Source: CADEFF01 sp964569315 (GTDB lineage: Bacteria > Pseudomonadota > Alphaproteobacteria > Dongiales > Dongiaceae). Taken from it: a stretch of 37,972 nt of DNA. Below are positions 7,442 to 14,035 of the stretch, piece after piece (within the stretch, counting starts at the first letter, position 1; each line of letters starts with the position of its first letter). The position numbers were made by a program, and so were the translations under genes. A model generated the notes under the pieces. The model was not told the origin of the DNA, did not search any database, and worked only from the letters and a program-made list of their open reading frames with translations. Location: the NCBI GenBank assembly GCA_964569315.1, contig CAZMUZ010000025.1:1-37972 (forward strand). The letters run 5' to 3'.

Positions 7442-7795
7442 CTAACCGTTCATGCAATCGTTATAGGCGCGATCGTAGAGATAGCGCTCGTCCTGGTTGC
7501 GCTGGACGCCGCCCGAGATCGCGCCGATGCCAGCGCCGATGGCGGCACCCCGCCCCCATCCGTCGCTACCGCCGAAAATCCCGCCAAGCAGCGTACCGCG
7601 CACGGCACCCCGGGTCGCACCGGTCAGGACCTGGCCCGAGCCGCCATACTGGCTGGCGTAGTTTCGTGCATAGGCATCACATTCGGAGGAGCTCTTGGCC
7701 TCCGCCGGGGCCGGATCGCCGACCGCGAGGCAGAATACCAGTGCCGCGATCATCGCCGTTCCAAGACCCGCCATGCGTCCATCCGGCTGGTACAT
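7442..7795 (-). CDS. Glycine-zipper domain protein, exported
   Basis: A 117-aa protein with a signal sequence (about residues 1-33, ending PAPAEA) and a Gly-rich helix pair at about 55-98. That region has repeated GxxxG spacing (GATRGAVRGTLLGGIFGG ... GAAIGAGIGAISGG), typical of glycine-zipper envelope proteins. Two cysteines, one near the mature N-terminus and one three residues from the end, could be bridged. Proteins of this type insert into or associate with membranes; no enzymatic function is expected. AAGGAGG lies 6 bp before the ATG at 7795. Palindrome site A is centred 85 bp upstream, with a matching -10 element, so this gene heads a likely two-gene operon with the HdeA-like gene. Confidence 0.75.
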   Translation of the reverse strand: MYQPDGRMAGLGTAMIAALVFCLAVGDPAPAEAKSSSECDAYARNYASQYGGSGQVLTGATRGAVRGTLLGGIFGGSDGWGRGAAIGAGIGAISGGVQRNQDERYLYDRAYNDCMNG

Positions 7796-7844
7796 CGCCC
7801 CCTCCTTCTAACCGCCGCCCGAACGAAGAACCGCCTTCGAACCG

Positions 7845-7888
7845 ATGCTAAGCGTCGACCGACACCGCTCAATTGGACCTTGGTCCAA
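7845..7888 (-). promoter_or_regulatory. Palindrome site A and promoter of the glycine-zipper/HdeA-like operon
   Basis: TTGGACCTTGGTCCAA (7873-7888) is a 7-bp perfect inverted repeat with a 2-bp spacer. On the minus strand it abuts TTGAGC (7867-7872), and TAGCAT (7845-7850) follows 22 bp beyond the palindrome. Transcription would start near 7838, placing the palindrome centre at about -42. It lies directly past the aqpZ stop, so it serves the downstream operon. Confidence 0.65.
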
Positions 7889-7890
7889 CC

Positions 7891-8589
7891 TCAGCGAGAC
7901 GTCGCGAACACCGAGCGATAGGCAAGACCGGCGAGGAACGCGCCGACGAGGGGCGCCGTCCAGAACAGCCAGAGCTGCCCCAGCGCCCAATCGCCGACGA
8001 AAAGCGCCGGACCCGTGCTGCGCGCGGGATTGACCGAGGTATTGGTGACCGGAATGCAGATCAGATGAATGAGCGTCAGGGAAAGGCCGATCGCAAGAGG
8101 CGCGAAACCGGCCGGCGCGCGCGAATCTGTCGACCCCAGGATCACGGTGAGGAACCCGAAGGTGAGCACGACCTCGGCGACGAGACAGGCGAGGAGCGTA
8201 TAGCCGCCCGGCGAATGCTCGCCATAGCCGTTGGAAGCGAAGCCGCCCGCGACCGTGAAATTCGCGTTTCCGCTGGCGATCACATAGAGGATCGCGGCCC
8301 CGACGATGGCGCCGGCCACCTGGGCGACCCAGTAGGGCAGGATGTCGGCCGCGGGAAAACGGCCGCCGGCCCAAAGCCCGATCGTGACGGCGGGGTTGAA
8401 ATGACCGCCGGAGACATGACCGAGCGCGTAGACCATGGTCAGCACCGTGAGGCCGAAGGCAAGCGCGACGCCCATAAATCCGATGCCGAGCTCGGGAAAT
8501 GCGGCCGCCAGGACGGCGCTGCCGCAGCCGCCAAATACCAGCCAGAGCGTACCGACGAACTCGGCCGCCATCGGACGTGCCAGACGCAT
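7891..8589 (-). CDS. aqpZ: Aquaporin Z, water channel
   Basis: This inner-membrane MIP-family channel lets water cross rapidly along osmotic gradients. The 232-aa protein has the usual length and six hydrophobic helices. Both pore motifs are intact: N65-P66-A67 in GGHFNPAVT and N187-P188-A189 in TSVNPARS. The selectivity filter is of the narrow, water-specific type, with Phe45, His175, Thr184 and Arg190, which separates it from the glycerol facilitator GlpF. The ATG at 8589 follows a GGGGGA-like ribosome site; longer in-frame starts lack one. Palindrome site B is centred about 96 bp upstream with a -10 element, suggesting shared control with the neighbouring envelope genes. Confidence 0.96.
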   Translation of the reverse strand: MRLARPMAAEFVGTLWLVFGGCGSAVLAAAFPELGIGFMGVALAFGLTVLTMVYALGHVSGGHFNPAVTIGLWAGGRFPAADILPYWVAQVAGAIVGAAILYVIASGNANFTVAGGFASNGYGEHSPGGYTLLACLVAEVVLTFGFLTVILGSTDSRAPAGFAPLAIGLSLTLIHLICIPVTNTSVNPARSTGPALFVGDWALGQLWLFWTAPLVGAFLAGLAYRSVFATSR

Positions 8590-8649
8590 GAAAAATCCCC
8601 CACAGAAGACGACGCGGGGAGAGAATGAACTTTCCCGCTTCCGAGAGGA

Positions 8650-8693
8650 AGCCTAAAGAGCGGCGATCGCGGCTCAATTGGACCTAAGTCCAA
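8650..8693 (-). promoter_or_regulatory. Palindrome site B and promoter of aqpZ
   Basis: TTGGACCTAAGTCCAA (8678-8693) has 6-bp perfect arms, extended to ATTGGAC/GTCCAAT by the flanking bases. On the minus strand it is followed directly by TTGAGC (8672-8677), exactly as at site A. TAGGCT (8650-8655) begins 22 bp beyond the palindrome. Sites A and B thus share the palindrome, the abutting hexamer and the spacing to the -10, although the intervening sequence differs. Confidence 0.65.
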
Positions 8694-8704
8694 TGGCAAG
8701 CCGA

Positions 8705-9700
8705 TCAGAAGGCCTTGCCGAGGGTCAGCACGAAATGATCGCCCTGAAACCGCGCCTCGGCGCCATATTCGTGGAGATAGTGGAAGGTGGCGCTCGCCTT
8801 CCAGGGCAGGAATGTCGCCCCGAGCTGCATGCCGACGGCGTGGATCTGGTCCTTGACGTTCGTCGCCTCCCGCACGTCCGACCCGGAATCCTTCTCGATC
8901 TCCCATTGGCTGAAGCCGAGCAGGCCGATCTCCGCCATCCAGGTCGGCCCCTCGTCCAGCGGGATGTAATGGCTGATGCCGTAATTGAGCGAGATCCGCT
9001 GGCCCGGCGTCACATCGACATCTTCCTGGTTGCCGTTGAGCTCGTAGGTGATGCCGAGGGTGAGCGCCGTTGTCCGGTCGGGGTTCGGATAGAAGGCGCC
9101 CGCCGCCTGGAACTGGTTGGTCCAGAAGCCGAGGCCGATATTGTCGTCGTCGCCATTCTCGAAATGCCCGGTGGGCGCATAGAAACCATAGCCGAGCGCG
9201 GCATCGAAATGGGCGCCGCTCCAGCCGAGCCACAGGGGCTGGACGAAGAGGTCTCCGAAGCCGAAGGCGCTCTCGTCGCTCTCGAGCCCGAGACCCGTCT
9301 GGGTGCGAAGGCTCGCCTGGGCCGTCGTGTTGGTGAGGCCCGGTCCGATATAGGCGGCATATCGGGCGCCAAGGACTTGCCACGGGCTGACCCACATCAG
9401 GAGCGGCGAGACCGCGAAGACATCCACGTCCGCATCGACATCGACGGTAGCGCTGCCGACGGAGAGGGAGTCGACCTTGTTGCCGTTCCGGTCGCGGAAC
9501 TGATCGGCCGTATAGAAGTAGTGATACTGCGCGACGTAGAAGCCCGGCTCCACCGGCACCAGCAGGTCGCGGATGTTGAGCAGCCCGGGAGAATAATGCG
9601 CGAGCTCTCCCGCCCCGGCGTCGTTTTCCGGCAGCGCAAGAAGCCCGATGGCGAAGGCTGCGGCGCAGAACCCCTGACCCATGCTCGCGCGGCGGCCCAT
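8705..9700 (-). CDS. Predicted outer-membrane barrel, Phenol_MetA_deg-like
   Basis: A 331-aa exported protein. Residues 1-26 or so form a signal peptide (MGRRASMGQG, hydrophobic stretch, cleavage near AGA-GEL). The rest alternates polar and hydrophobic residues in beta-strands rich in Tyr, Gly and Asp, with YGFYAPTG and NYGIS segments, and ends in phenylalanine, the usual BAM recognition signal. It resembles the family named after the MetA pathway of phenol degradation (SphA-like), thought to be outer-membrane transporters; the ligand is unknown and the phenol name should not be taken literally. The ATG at 9700 has GGAAGAG 5 bp upstream; the open frame extends to 9844 without a better start. 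Palindrome site C is centred 110 bp upstream. Confidence 0.75.
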   Translation of the reverse strand: MGRRASMGQGFCAAAFAIGLLALPENDAGAGELAHYSPGLLNIRDLLVPVEPGFYVAQYHYFYTADQFRDRNGNKVDSLSVGSATVDVDADVDVFAVSPLLMWVSPWQVLGARYAAYIGPGLTNTTAQASLRTQTGLGLESDESAFGFGDLFVQPLWLGWSGAHFDAALGYGFYAPTGHFENGDDDNIGLGFWTNQFQAAGAFYPNPDRTTALTLGITYELNGNQEDVDVTPGQRISLNYGISHYIPLDEGPTWMAEIGLLGFSQWEIEKDSGSDVREATNVKDQIHAVGMQLGATFLPWKASATFHYLHEYGAEARFQGDHFVLTLGKAF

Positions 9701-9802
9701 CCCGGCTCTTCCATTCCAGCGCCACCACCGCGACACGGTACGCCCGGCCGACGACGCTCTCCTGCGGCGCCTTGCCCTGGGGAGCCTGGGCGGCGCTGAA
9801 AG

Positions 9803-9818
9803 TTGGACCTTGGTCCAA
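9803..9818 (-). promoter_or_regulatory. Palindrome site C
   Basis: TTGGACCTTGGTCCAA is identical to site A in all 16 bases, and the next base on each side is also symmetric (G...C). It is centred 110 bp upstream of the outer-membrane barrel gene ending at 8705. Here the -10 is less clear: CAGGGC occupies the position where TAG-type hexamers lie at the other sites. It also lies 23 bp past the stop of the preceding gene. Confidence 0.6.
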
Positions 9819-9840
9819 CGGAGCCAACGAAAGGAGGAAC

Positions 9841-10635
9841 TCACTCTCCGGCCAACGTGAACTGCAGATTGAGCCCGAGGAACACCTGGAATTTCGGCTG
9901 AACGCCCTCATGGGCCACCGAATATTGCGGTTCGACGAAGGCGTTGAGCGTGGTGCCTCTGCCGAGGTTCCAGACCTTGCCCCCGCCGAGGCCGATCGGG
10001 ACGACGTAGTCGCCGCGCTCCAGATCGAAACTCATGATCGCCGTGCTGCGCAGATAGTACCCGTCCGGCAGGTTGAAGATAATGAAGGGTTGCGTGGTCA
10101 GGTTGTTCTGCGTCCCCCGGTCGTCTTCGCCGGCAAACGAATGCTGCCAGGTCACAAGCCCGCCCAGCAGGCCCCAGGGCAGCGGCGCGATGGCCACGCC
10201 CGCGACACCGGCTTGCCACTTTCCCGTCCCGAGCCGGTCGTCGCTTGCGGTCGGCGCCGTAAGCTGCGGCCCGAAACCGAGGTCGAACCCTCCCGTCTCG
10301 ACGATGAAGAGATTGTACAGATTGAGGTCGCCGGAACCGGTGACCGAGCCGGAGGGCTCGTCGGGCGAAGTGACGAGCGGCATGGTGCCGCGAAGGATCT
10401 GCGGAAGGCCGAGGAGCCGGTGCGGCAGCACGCCGCGAAACAGCACCTGATTCGCGTCGCTGTCGTCGAGCTCGTAGAAATCGGAGGTATAGTAGTCATG
10501 CAGGTTGAGCGTGACCTTCGATGTCAGCGGACTGTTCGCCTCGTTCATTTGCTCCGAACTCGGCGATTGCGCATCCGCGATCGCGGGAAGCGCCGCGACG
10601 AGCAAGGCGATCAGGATGGGGCGAACGTCGCGCAT
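9841..10635 (-). CDS. Predicted outer-membrane beta-barrel protein
   Basis: A 264-aa exported protein of uncertain family. It has a clear signal peptide (residues 1-22, cleavage after AIADA), then a beta-rich mature domain with repeated Gly/aromatic strand patterns (GSGDLNLYNLF, GGFDLGFGPQLTAP, NAFVEPQYS). Homologues are commonly labelled transporter or, misleadingly, neuromedin U in annotation, as I recall it; no function is known to me. It does not end in a terminal aromatic residue but in FTLAGE, with Phe six residues from the end. Ribosome site GAGGAG lies about 6 bp before the ATG at 10635. It is transcribed divergently from the secreted protein gene at 11112, across an intergenic region holding palindrome sites D and E. 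Confidence 0.7.
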   Translation of the reverse strand: MRDVRPILIALLVAALPAIADAQSPSSEQMNEANSPLTSKVTLNLHDYYTSDFYELDDSDANQVLFRGVLPHRLLGLPQILRGTMPLVTSPDEPSGSVTGSGDLNLYNLFIVETGGFDLGFGPQLTAPTASDDRLGTGKWQAGVAGVAIAPLPWGLLGGLVTWQHSFAGEDDRGTQNNLTTQPFIIFNLPDGYYLRSTAIMSFDLERGDYVVPIGLGGGKVWNLGRGTTLNAFVEPQYSVAHEGVQPKFQVFLGLNLQFTLAGE

Positions 10636-10810
10636 GCGAAGCTCCTCGACTTGCTCCCGCTCTACCCCGCCCCTTTCTGTCCCGCCTCTTCGCCTCGGTC
10701 TCCCTCCGTCGCGACCCTCCGGTCGCCTTCCGGATTCCGGGGTCACCTTCGCGAAGGCCCGCCGCGATTCCCAACCGCGCCGGCAGGACTCCAACCCGGC
10801 TTCAGGTCCG

Positions 10811-10855
10811 AGGCTAGGCCGCCGCTTGCCGGACCGCCATTGGACCAAGGGCCTA
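10811..10855 (-). promoter_or_regulatory. Palindrome site D and promoter of the 9841-10635 gene
   Basis: TTGGACCAAGGGCCTA (10840-10855) has one perfect TTGGACC half and a degraded second half. On the minus strand TAGCCT (10811-10816) begins 23 bp beyond the palindrome, matching the geometry at sites A and B. The perfect half is the one nearer the -10. Confidence 0.5.
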
Positions 10856-10881
10856 GAAGCGACCTGGGCGCGAAACGGCGA

Positions 10882-10926
10882 TTGGCCCTAGGTCCAATGT
10901 CGGGAAAACGCGCGGCGCGATATGGT
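10882..10926 (+). promoter_or_regulatory. Palindrome site E and promoter of the 11112-11906 gene
   Basis: TTGGCCCTAGGTCCAA (10882-10897) differs from a perfect TTGGACC/GGTCCAA repeat by one base and is flanked symmetrically by A and T. On the plus strand TATGGT (10921-10926) begins 23 bp beyond it, so transcription would start near 10933, with the palindrome centre near -43. As at site D, the perfect half (GGTCCAA) is the one nearer the -10. Confidence 0.55.
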
Positions 10927-11111
10927 GTCGAAGCGGCCGGCTCGCCTCGATCGCCGATCCTTTCAAGATCGCGGTGCCGATTGCGGTGTCGGAATATCGA
11001 CCCTATCGTGGACCGGTTAGGTTCGATTGCCCGCGGCGCGCAACCATCAGGCCCGGGCCACGCGTGAGCATGCCATTTCCGGCATCTCTCGAAACTCGTT
11101 GGGGGTCTACG

Positions 11112-11906
11112 ATGACAAGCCTTCCCGCACGCTTCGCGACTGCTCCTCTCCTGGCGCTCCTTCTGAGCTTCGCCATGGCCCCCCTCGAGAGTCGGGCCGA
11201 TACCGCCGGCAGCCTCGTCCCGCTGCCGGACGCCGACCGGGCCGAGATCGAGAAGTATCTGGGCAAAGGCGTGGTGGGCGATGCGGTTGCAGCCGCGCCG
11301 CTCGGCGCGCCCGACAGCTATCTTCCGAGCGCCGGCGGCCAGATGTCGTTCCAGGTGATCGAGGTCGGCGAGGATCCGGCGACGGAGGTCCACAGCGTCA
11401 AGAACGCCGCTGATCCCACCTTCTCGCCCGGCTTGGATTACACGGTCGGGGAACGCGGAAGCGCCTATCTGCAAAAGACCGCCGACGGCAATCTCCTCAT
11501 CACCGGCCAGCAGGATCTCGACAACAAGGTGCTGTCCCGCTTCTCGCCCGGCGAACCGCTCATCATCGCCGGCATGAAGCCCGGGGAAAGCCGGCAGTTT
11601 CCGGTGGATGTGAAGGTCGCCGACCTCTCGGATCCGACCGACATCGACCACACCGGCTCGCTCACCATCACCTACACCTATATCGGGGCATACAAGATCA
11701 CCGTGCCGGCCGGGACCTACGACGCCGCGCTCATCAGGTGGAACTACAAGGGGAGCGTCGGGCCGGCGGATATCGAGGAAACCGAGTATCGGTTCATTTC
11801 GCCCAATGCCGGGATGATCGCCATGATCGAGAACCGGCACATCTCCGCGATGCTCGTCTATAGCGACAAGACCAAGCTCGGAAAGCTCCTGCAAACCGGC
11901 AATTGA
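11112..11906 (+). CDS. Secreted protein of unknown family
   Basis: A 264-aa protein with a signal peptide (about residues 1-28, MTSLPARF then a Leu/Ala core, cleavage near SRA-DTA). The mature part is beta-rich with no cysteine and no transmembrane segment. One stretch, ITVPAGTYDAALIRWNY (about residues 196-212), resembles the core strand motif of DUF3108-like periplasmic proteins, which suggests a lipocalin-like or LolA-like barrel; this is tentative. I do not recognise a specific function. The ATG at 11112 is preferred because the signal peptide begins there; longer in-frame starts at 10974 and 11070 would precede it. Promoter site E lies upstream, so it probably belongs to the same regulon as the divergent barrel gene. 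Confidence 0.7.
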   Translation: MTSLPARFATAPLLALLLSFAMAPLESRADTAGSLVPLPDADRAEIEKYLGKGVVGDAVAAAPLGAPDSYLPSAGGQMSFQVIEVGEDPATEVHSVKNAADPTFSPGLDYTVGERGSAYLQKTADGNLLITGQQDLDNKVLSRFSPGEPLIIAGMKPGESRQFPVDVKVADLSDPTDIDHTGSLTITYTYIGAYKITVPAGTYDAALIRWNYKGSVGPADIEETEYRFISPNAGMIAMIENRHISAMLVYSDKTKLGKLLQTGN

Positions 11907-11993
11907 CGCCGGGAGGTCATGGCCTTCGGCGCGGCATAGGCATTCGCCGCGCCGGCCATGCTATGAATCGCCCGGCAATCGGGAGGCCGGGCC

Positions 11994-12467
11994 ATGGAAC
12001 GCGTAACGATCTCGCTCGACGAAGAGCTGCTCAAGGAGTTCGACCGGTATATCGCGCAGAAGAAATACGAGAACCGCTCGGAGGCGATCCGCGACCTCCT
12101 GCGCGAGCGGTTGCAGCAGACCAGGCTCGCCGGCGGCAAATCGCGCCACGCCGTCGGCTGCCTCTCCTATGTCTACAACCATCACCAGCGGCAATTGCCG
12201 AAGCGGCTGACGCAGTCGCAGCACGACCACCACGATTTCATCCTTTCGACCCTCCACGTCCATCTCGACCATGAGGATTGTCTCGAGATCGTGCTGCTGA
12301 AAGGCAAGGCGAGCGACCTCACCCGTTTCGCCGAGGCCACGGTCGCCGAGCCCGGCGTGCGTCACGGGCGGCTCAATCTGGTGGCGGCCGACAAGGTCCG
12401 CGGCCGGCATCGTCACAAGGACGCGCCGGACGAAACGCCGCACACCCATTTCTCGCCGAGCTCCTGA
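11994..12467 (+). CDS. nikR: Nickel-responsive transcriptional regulator NikR
   Basis: NikR is a ribbon-helix-helix repressor that binds operator DNA when loaded with Ni(II) and shuts off nickel uptake. The 157-aa protein has the RHH domain at 1-45 (MERVTISLDEELLKEFD ... NRSEAIRDLLRE) and a C-terminal ACT-like metal-sensing domain. The four high-affinity nickel ligands of E. coli NikR (His76, His87, His89, Cys95) correspond to His77, His88, His90 and Cys96, in HDHHDF, LHVHLDH and EDCLEI. The last 20 residues are a His-rich tail longer than in E. coli. The gene stands immediately upstream of the nickel transporter operon, whose leader carries a matching operator. Confidence 0.97.
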   Translation: MERVTISLDEELLKEFDRYIAQKKYENRSEAIRDLLRERLQQTRLAGGKSRHAVGCLSYVYNHHQRQLPKRLTQSQHDHHDFILSTLHVHLDHEDCLEIVLLKGKASDLTRFAEATVAEPGVRHGRLNLVAADKVRGRHRHKDAPDETPHTHFSPSS

Positions 12468-12533
12468 CCGGCCGGAGCCCGCGCCCCGCCGGAACCGTGC
12501 GCTCGACCGACGGGTCGATAAAACCGCTCGACA

Positions 12534-12561
12534 GTATGCAGTTTTTATAAAAAGATCATAC
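12534..12561 (+). promoter_or_regulatory. NikR operator
   Basis: GTATGC (12534-12539) and TCATAC (12556-12561) are separated by exactly 16 bp. This fits the known NikR consensus GTATGA-N16-TCATAC with one mismatch. The AT-rich centre contains TATAAA (12546-12551), a possible -10 element, so bound NikR would block RNA polymerase. It lies 34 bp upstream of nikK and 66 bp after nikR. Confidence 0.85.
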
Positions 12562-12595
12562 GCACATCCGTGTCCCGTCACTGTCGGAGCAATCG

Positions 12596-13372
12596 ATGCA
12601 TTGGCTTGCCGCCTTCGGATTCGCCGCAACCCTCCTTGCCGGCGACGCCGCCTCGGCGCATTTCCAGGAACTGCTGCCGAGCGACGACGTCCTGCCGGAG
12701 GGGGGCACGGTCTCCCTCGACCTCGTCTTCACCCATCCGATGGATCGCGGGCCGACGATGGATATGGTCAAGCCGGTACGTTTCGGCGTGAAGCAGGGCG
12801 ACGGCACAACCGACCTCCTCGGATCGCTGGAGGAGGAAAAGATCGACGGCAAGACGACCTGGCGCGCGCGCTACGCGCTGCCCGAGCCCGGTGTCGCAAT
12901 TTTCTTTGTCGAGCCGGAACCCTACTGGGAGCCGGCGGAAGGCAAATACATCGTCCACTACGCCAAGGTGACGGTCGATTCCTATGCGTCGGGCGAGGGC
13001 TGGGACAGCCTGGTAGGGTTGCCGGTGGAGATCCAGCCGCTGGTGCGGCCGACCGGAATCTGGACCGGCAACCTCTTCCGCGGCATCGTTCTGAAGGACG
13101 GCAAGCCCGTGCCCTTCGCCGAGATCGAGGTCGAATATGTCAATGACGGGTCCGTCGCCGCGCCGAACGACGCTTTCGTGACCCAGGTCATCAAGGCCGA
13201 CGGCAATGGCGTGTTCGACTACGCGATGCCGCGCGCCGGCTGGTGGGGATTCGCGGCCCTCATCGAGGGCGACGAACCGATGCAGAGCCCCGAGGGCAAG
13301 AACGTCCCTGTGGAACTGGGGGCGCTCATCTGGATCAAGACGGTGGATATGGGGCAGACCGCGGCGCAGTAG
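12596..13372 (+). CDS. nikK: Periplasmic nickel uptake component NikK (DUF4198)
   Basis: A 258-aa exported protein with a signal peptide (residues 1-21, GDAASA then HFQ), so the mature protein should begin with histidine. It is a DUF4198-family, beta-rich periplasmic protein of the kind that accompanies nickel ECF transporters and is thought to deliver Ni(II) to the membrane component. The motif THPMDRGPTMDM near residue 46 and the Ig-like C-terminal part with GxPVPFAEIEVEY are typical. It is the first gene of nikKMLQO and directly follows the NikR operator, so expression should fall when nickel is plentiful. The next gene starts 26 bp downstream. Confidence 0.88.
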   Translation: MHWLAAFGFAATLLAGDAASAHFQELLPSDDVLPEGGTVSLDLVFTHPMDRGPTMDMVKPVRFGVKQGDGTTDLLGSLEEEKIDGKTTWRARYALPEPGVAIFFVEPEPYWEPAEGKYIVHYAKVTVDSYASGEGWDSLVGLPVEIQPLVRPTGIWTGNLFRGIVLKDGKPVPFAEIEVEYVNDGSVAAPNDAFVTQVIKADGNGVFDYAMPRAGWWGFAALIEGDEPMQSPEGKNVPVELGALIWIKTVDMGQTAAQ

Positions 13373-13398
13373 CCGCGGCGCAACGGGAGAAAGCCCGC

Positions 13399-14028
13399 AT
13401 GGCGCATATCCCGGACGGCGTACTGTCGATGCCGGTGCTCGTCGGCGGCGGCATCGTCGCTGCGATCGGCACCGCCGTCGCGCTCCGTCGGCTCGACGAG
13501 CGAACCATCCCGCGGGCGGCCATCATGGCGGCCGGCTTTTTCGCCGTATCGCTGGTCGCCGTGCCGGTGGGGCCCTCGAGCGTCCATCTGCTGATGGCCG
13601 GTCTCATGGGCCTCGTCATCGGCGTCGTCGCCATTCCGGCCGTGCTGGTCGGGTTGTTGCTGCAGGCGGTGCTGTTCGGCTTCGGCGGCTTGACGACGCT
13701 CGGCGTCAATACGGCCAACATTGCCCTGCCGGGCGTGCTCCTCGCCGCCTTGTTCGCGCCCCTCGTCGCCCGCGCGCCGGCCCATCGCGCAGGGCTGCTG
13801 GGCGGACTCTGCGGCGCGCTGTCGGTGGTCGCGACCGGCGGCGGCGTGGCGCTCGCACTCGCTCTCTCGGACTCGGCCTATGTGCCGTCGGCGAAGATCA
13901 TCCTCGCAACCTACATTCCGCTGATGATCGGCGAGGGCATCATCACCGGCTTCGCCATCGCCTTCCTGAAGCGGGTCAAGCCGGAGCTTCTCGATGTCGG
14001 CTGGCAGCGTCGCACAGCGGACGCCTGA
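13399..14028 (+). CDS. nikM: Nickel ECF transporter substrate-binding membrane component NikM
   Basis: The 209-aa S-component that binds Ni(II) (or Co(II)) within the membrane. It has about six or seven hydrophobic segments and the CbiM/NikM N-terminus, here MAHIPDG. In the family the metal is held by the N-terminal amine, the second residue's His, and a distal His. With Ala at position 2 the initiator Met would be removed, putting the His at mature position 2; His63 in SSVHLLMAG fits the distal ligand. The start at 13399 is preferred over upstream in-frame starts because of this requirement. A GGGAGA ribosome site precedes it. The neighbours NikK, NikL and NikR favour nickel over cobalt. Confidence 0.95.
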   Translation: MAHIPDGVLSMPVLVGGGIVAAIGTAVALRRLDERTIPRAAIMAAGFFAVSLVAVPVGPSSVHLLMAGLMGLVIGVVAIPAVLVGLLLQAVLFGFGGLTTLGVNTANIALPGVLLAALFAPLVARAPAHRAGLLGGLCGALSVVATGGGVALALALSDSAYVPSAKIILATYIPLMIGEGIITGFAIAFLKRVKPELLDVGWQRRTADA

Positions 14029-14035
14029 GGTGCCC

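Larger units (their letters stand above)
10636..11111. other. Divergent regulatory region with two palindromes
   Basis: This 476-bp region lies between two divergent exported-protein genes. It holds palindromes D (10840-10855) and E (10882-10897), whose centres are 42 bp apart. Site D is centred 212 bp from the minus-strand ATG and site E 222 bp from the plus-strand ATG, a nearly symmetric arrangement. Long leaders of about 170-180 nt are implied for both genes. No gene is evident inside. Confidence 0.6.
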
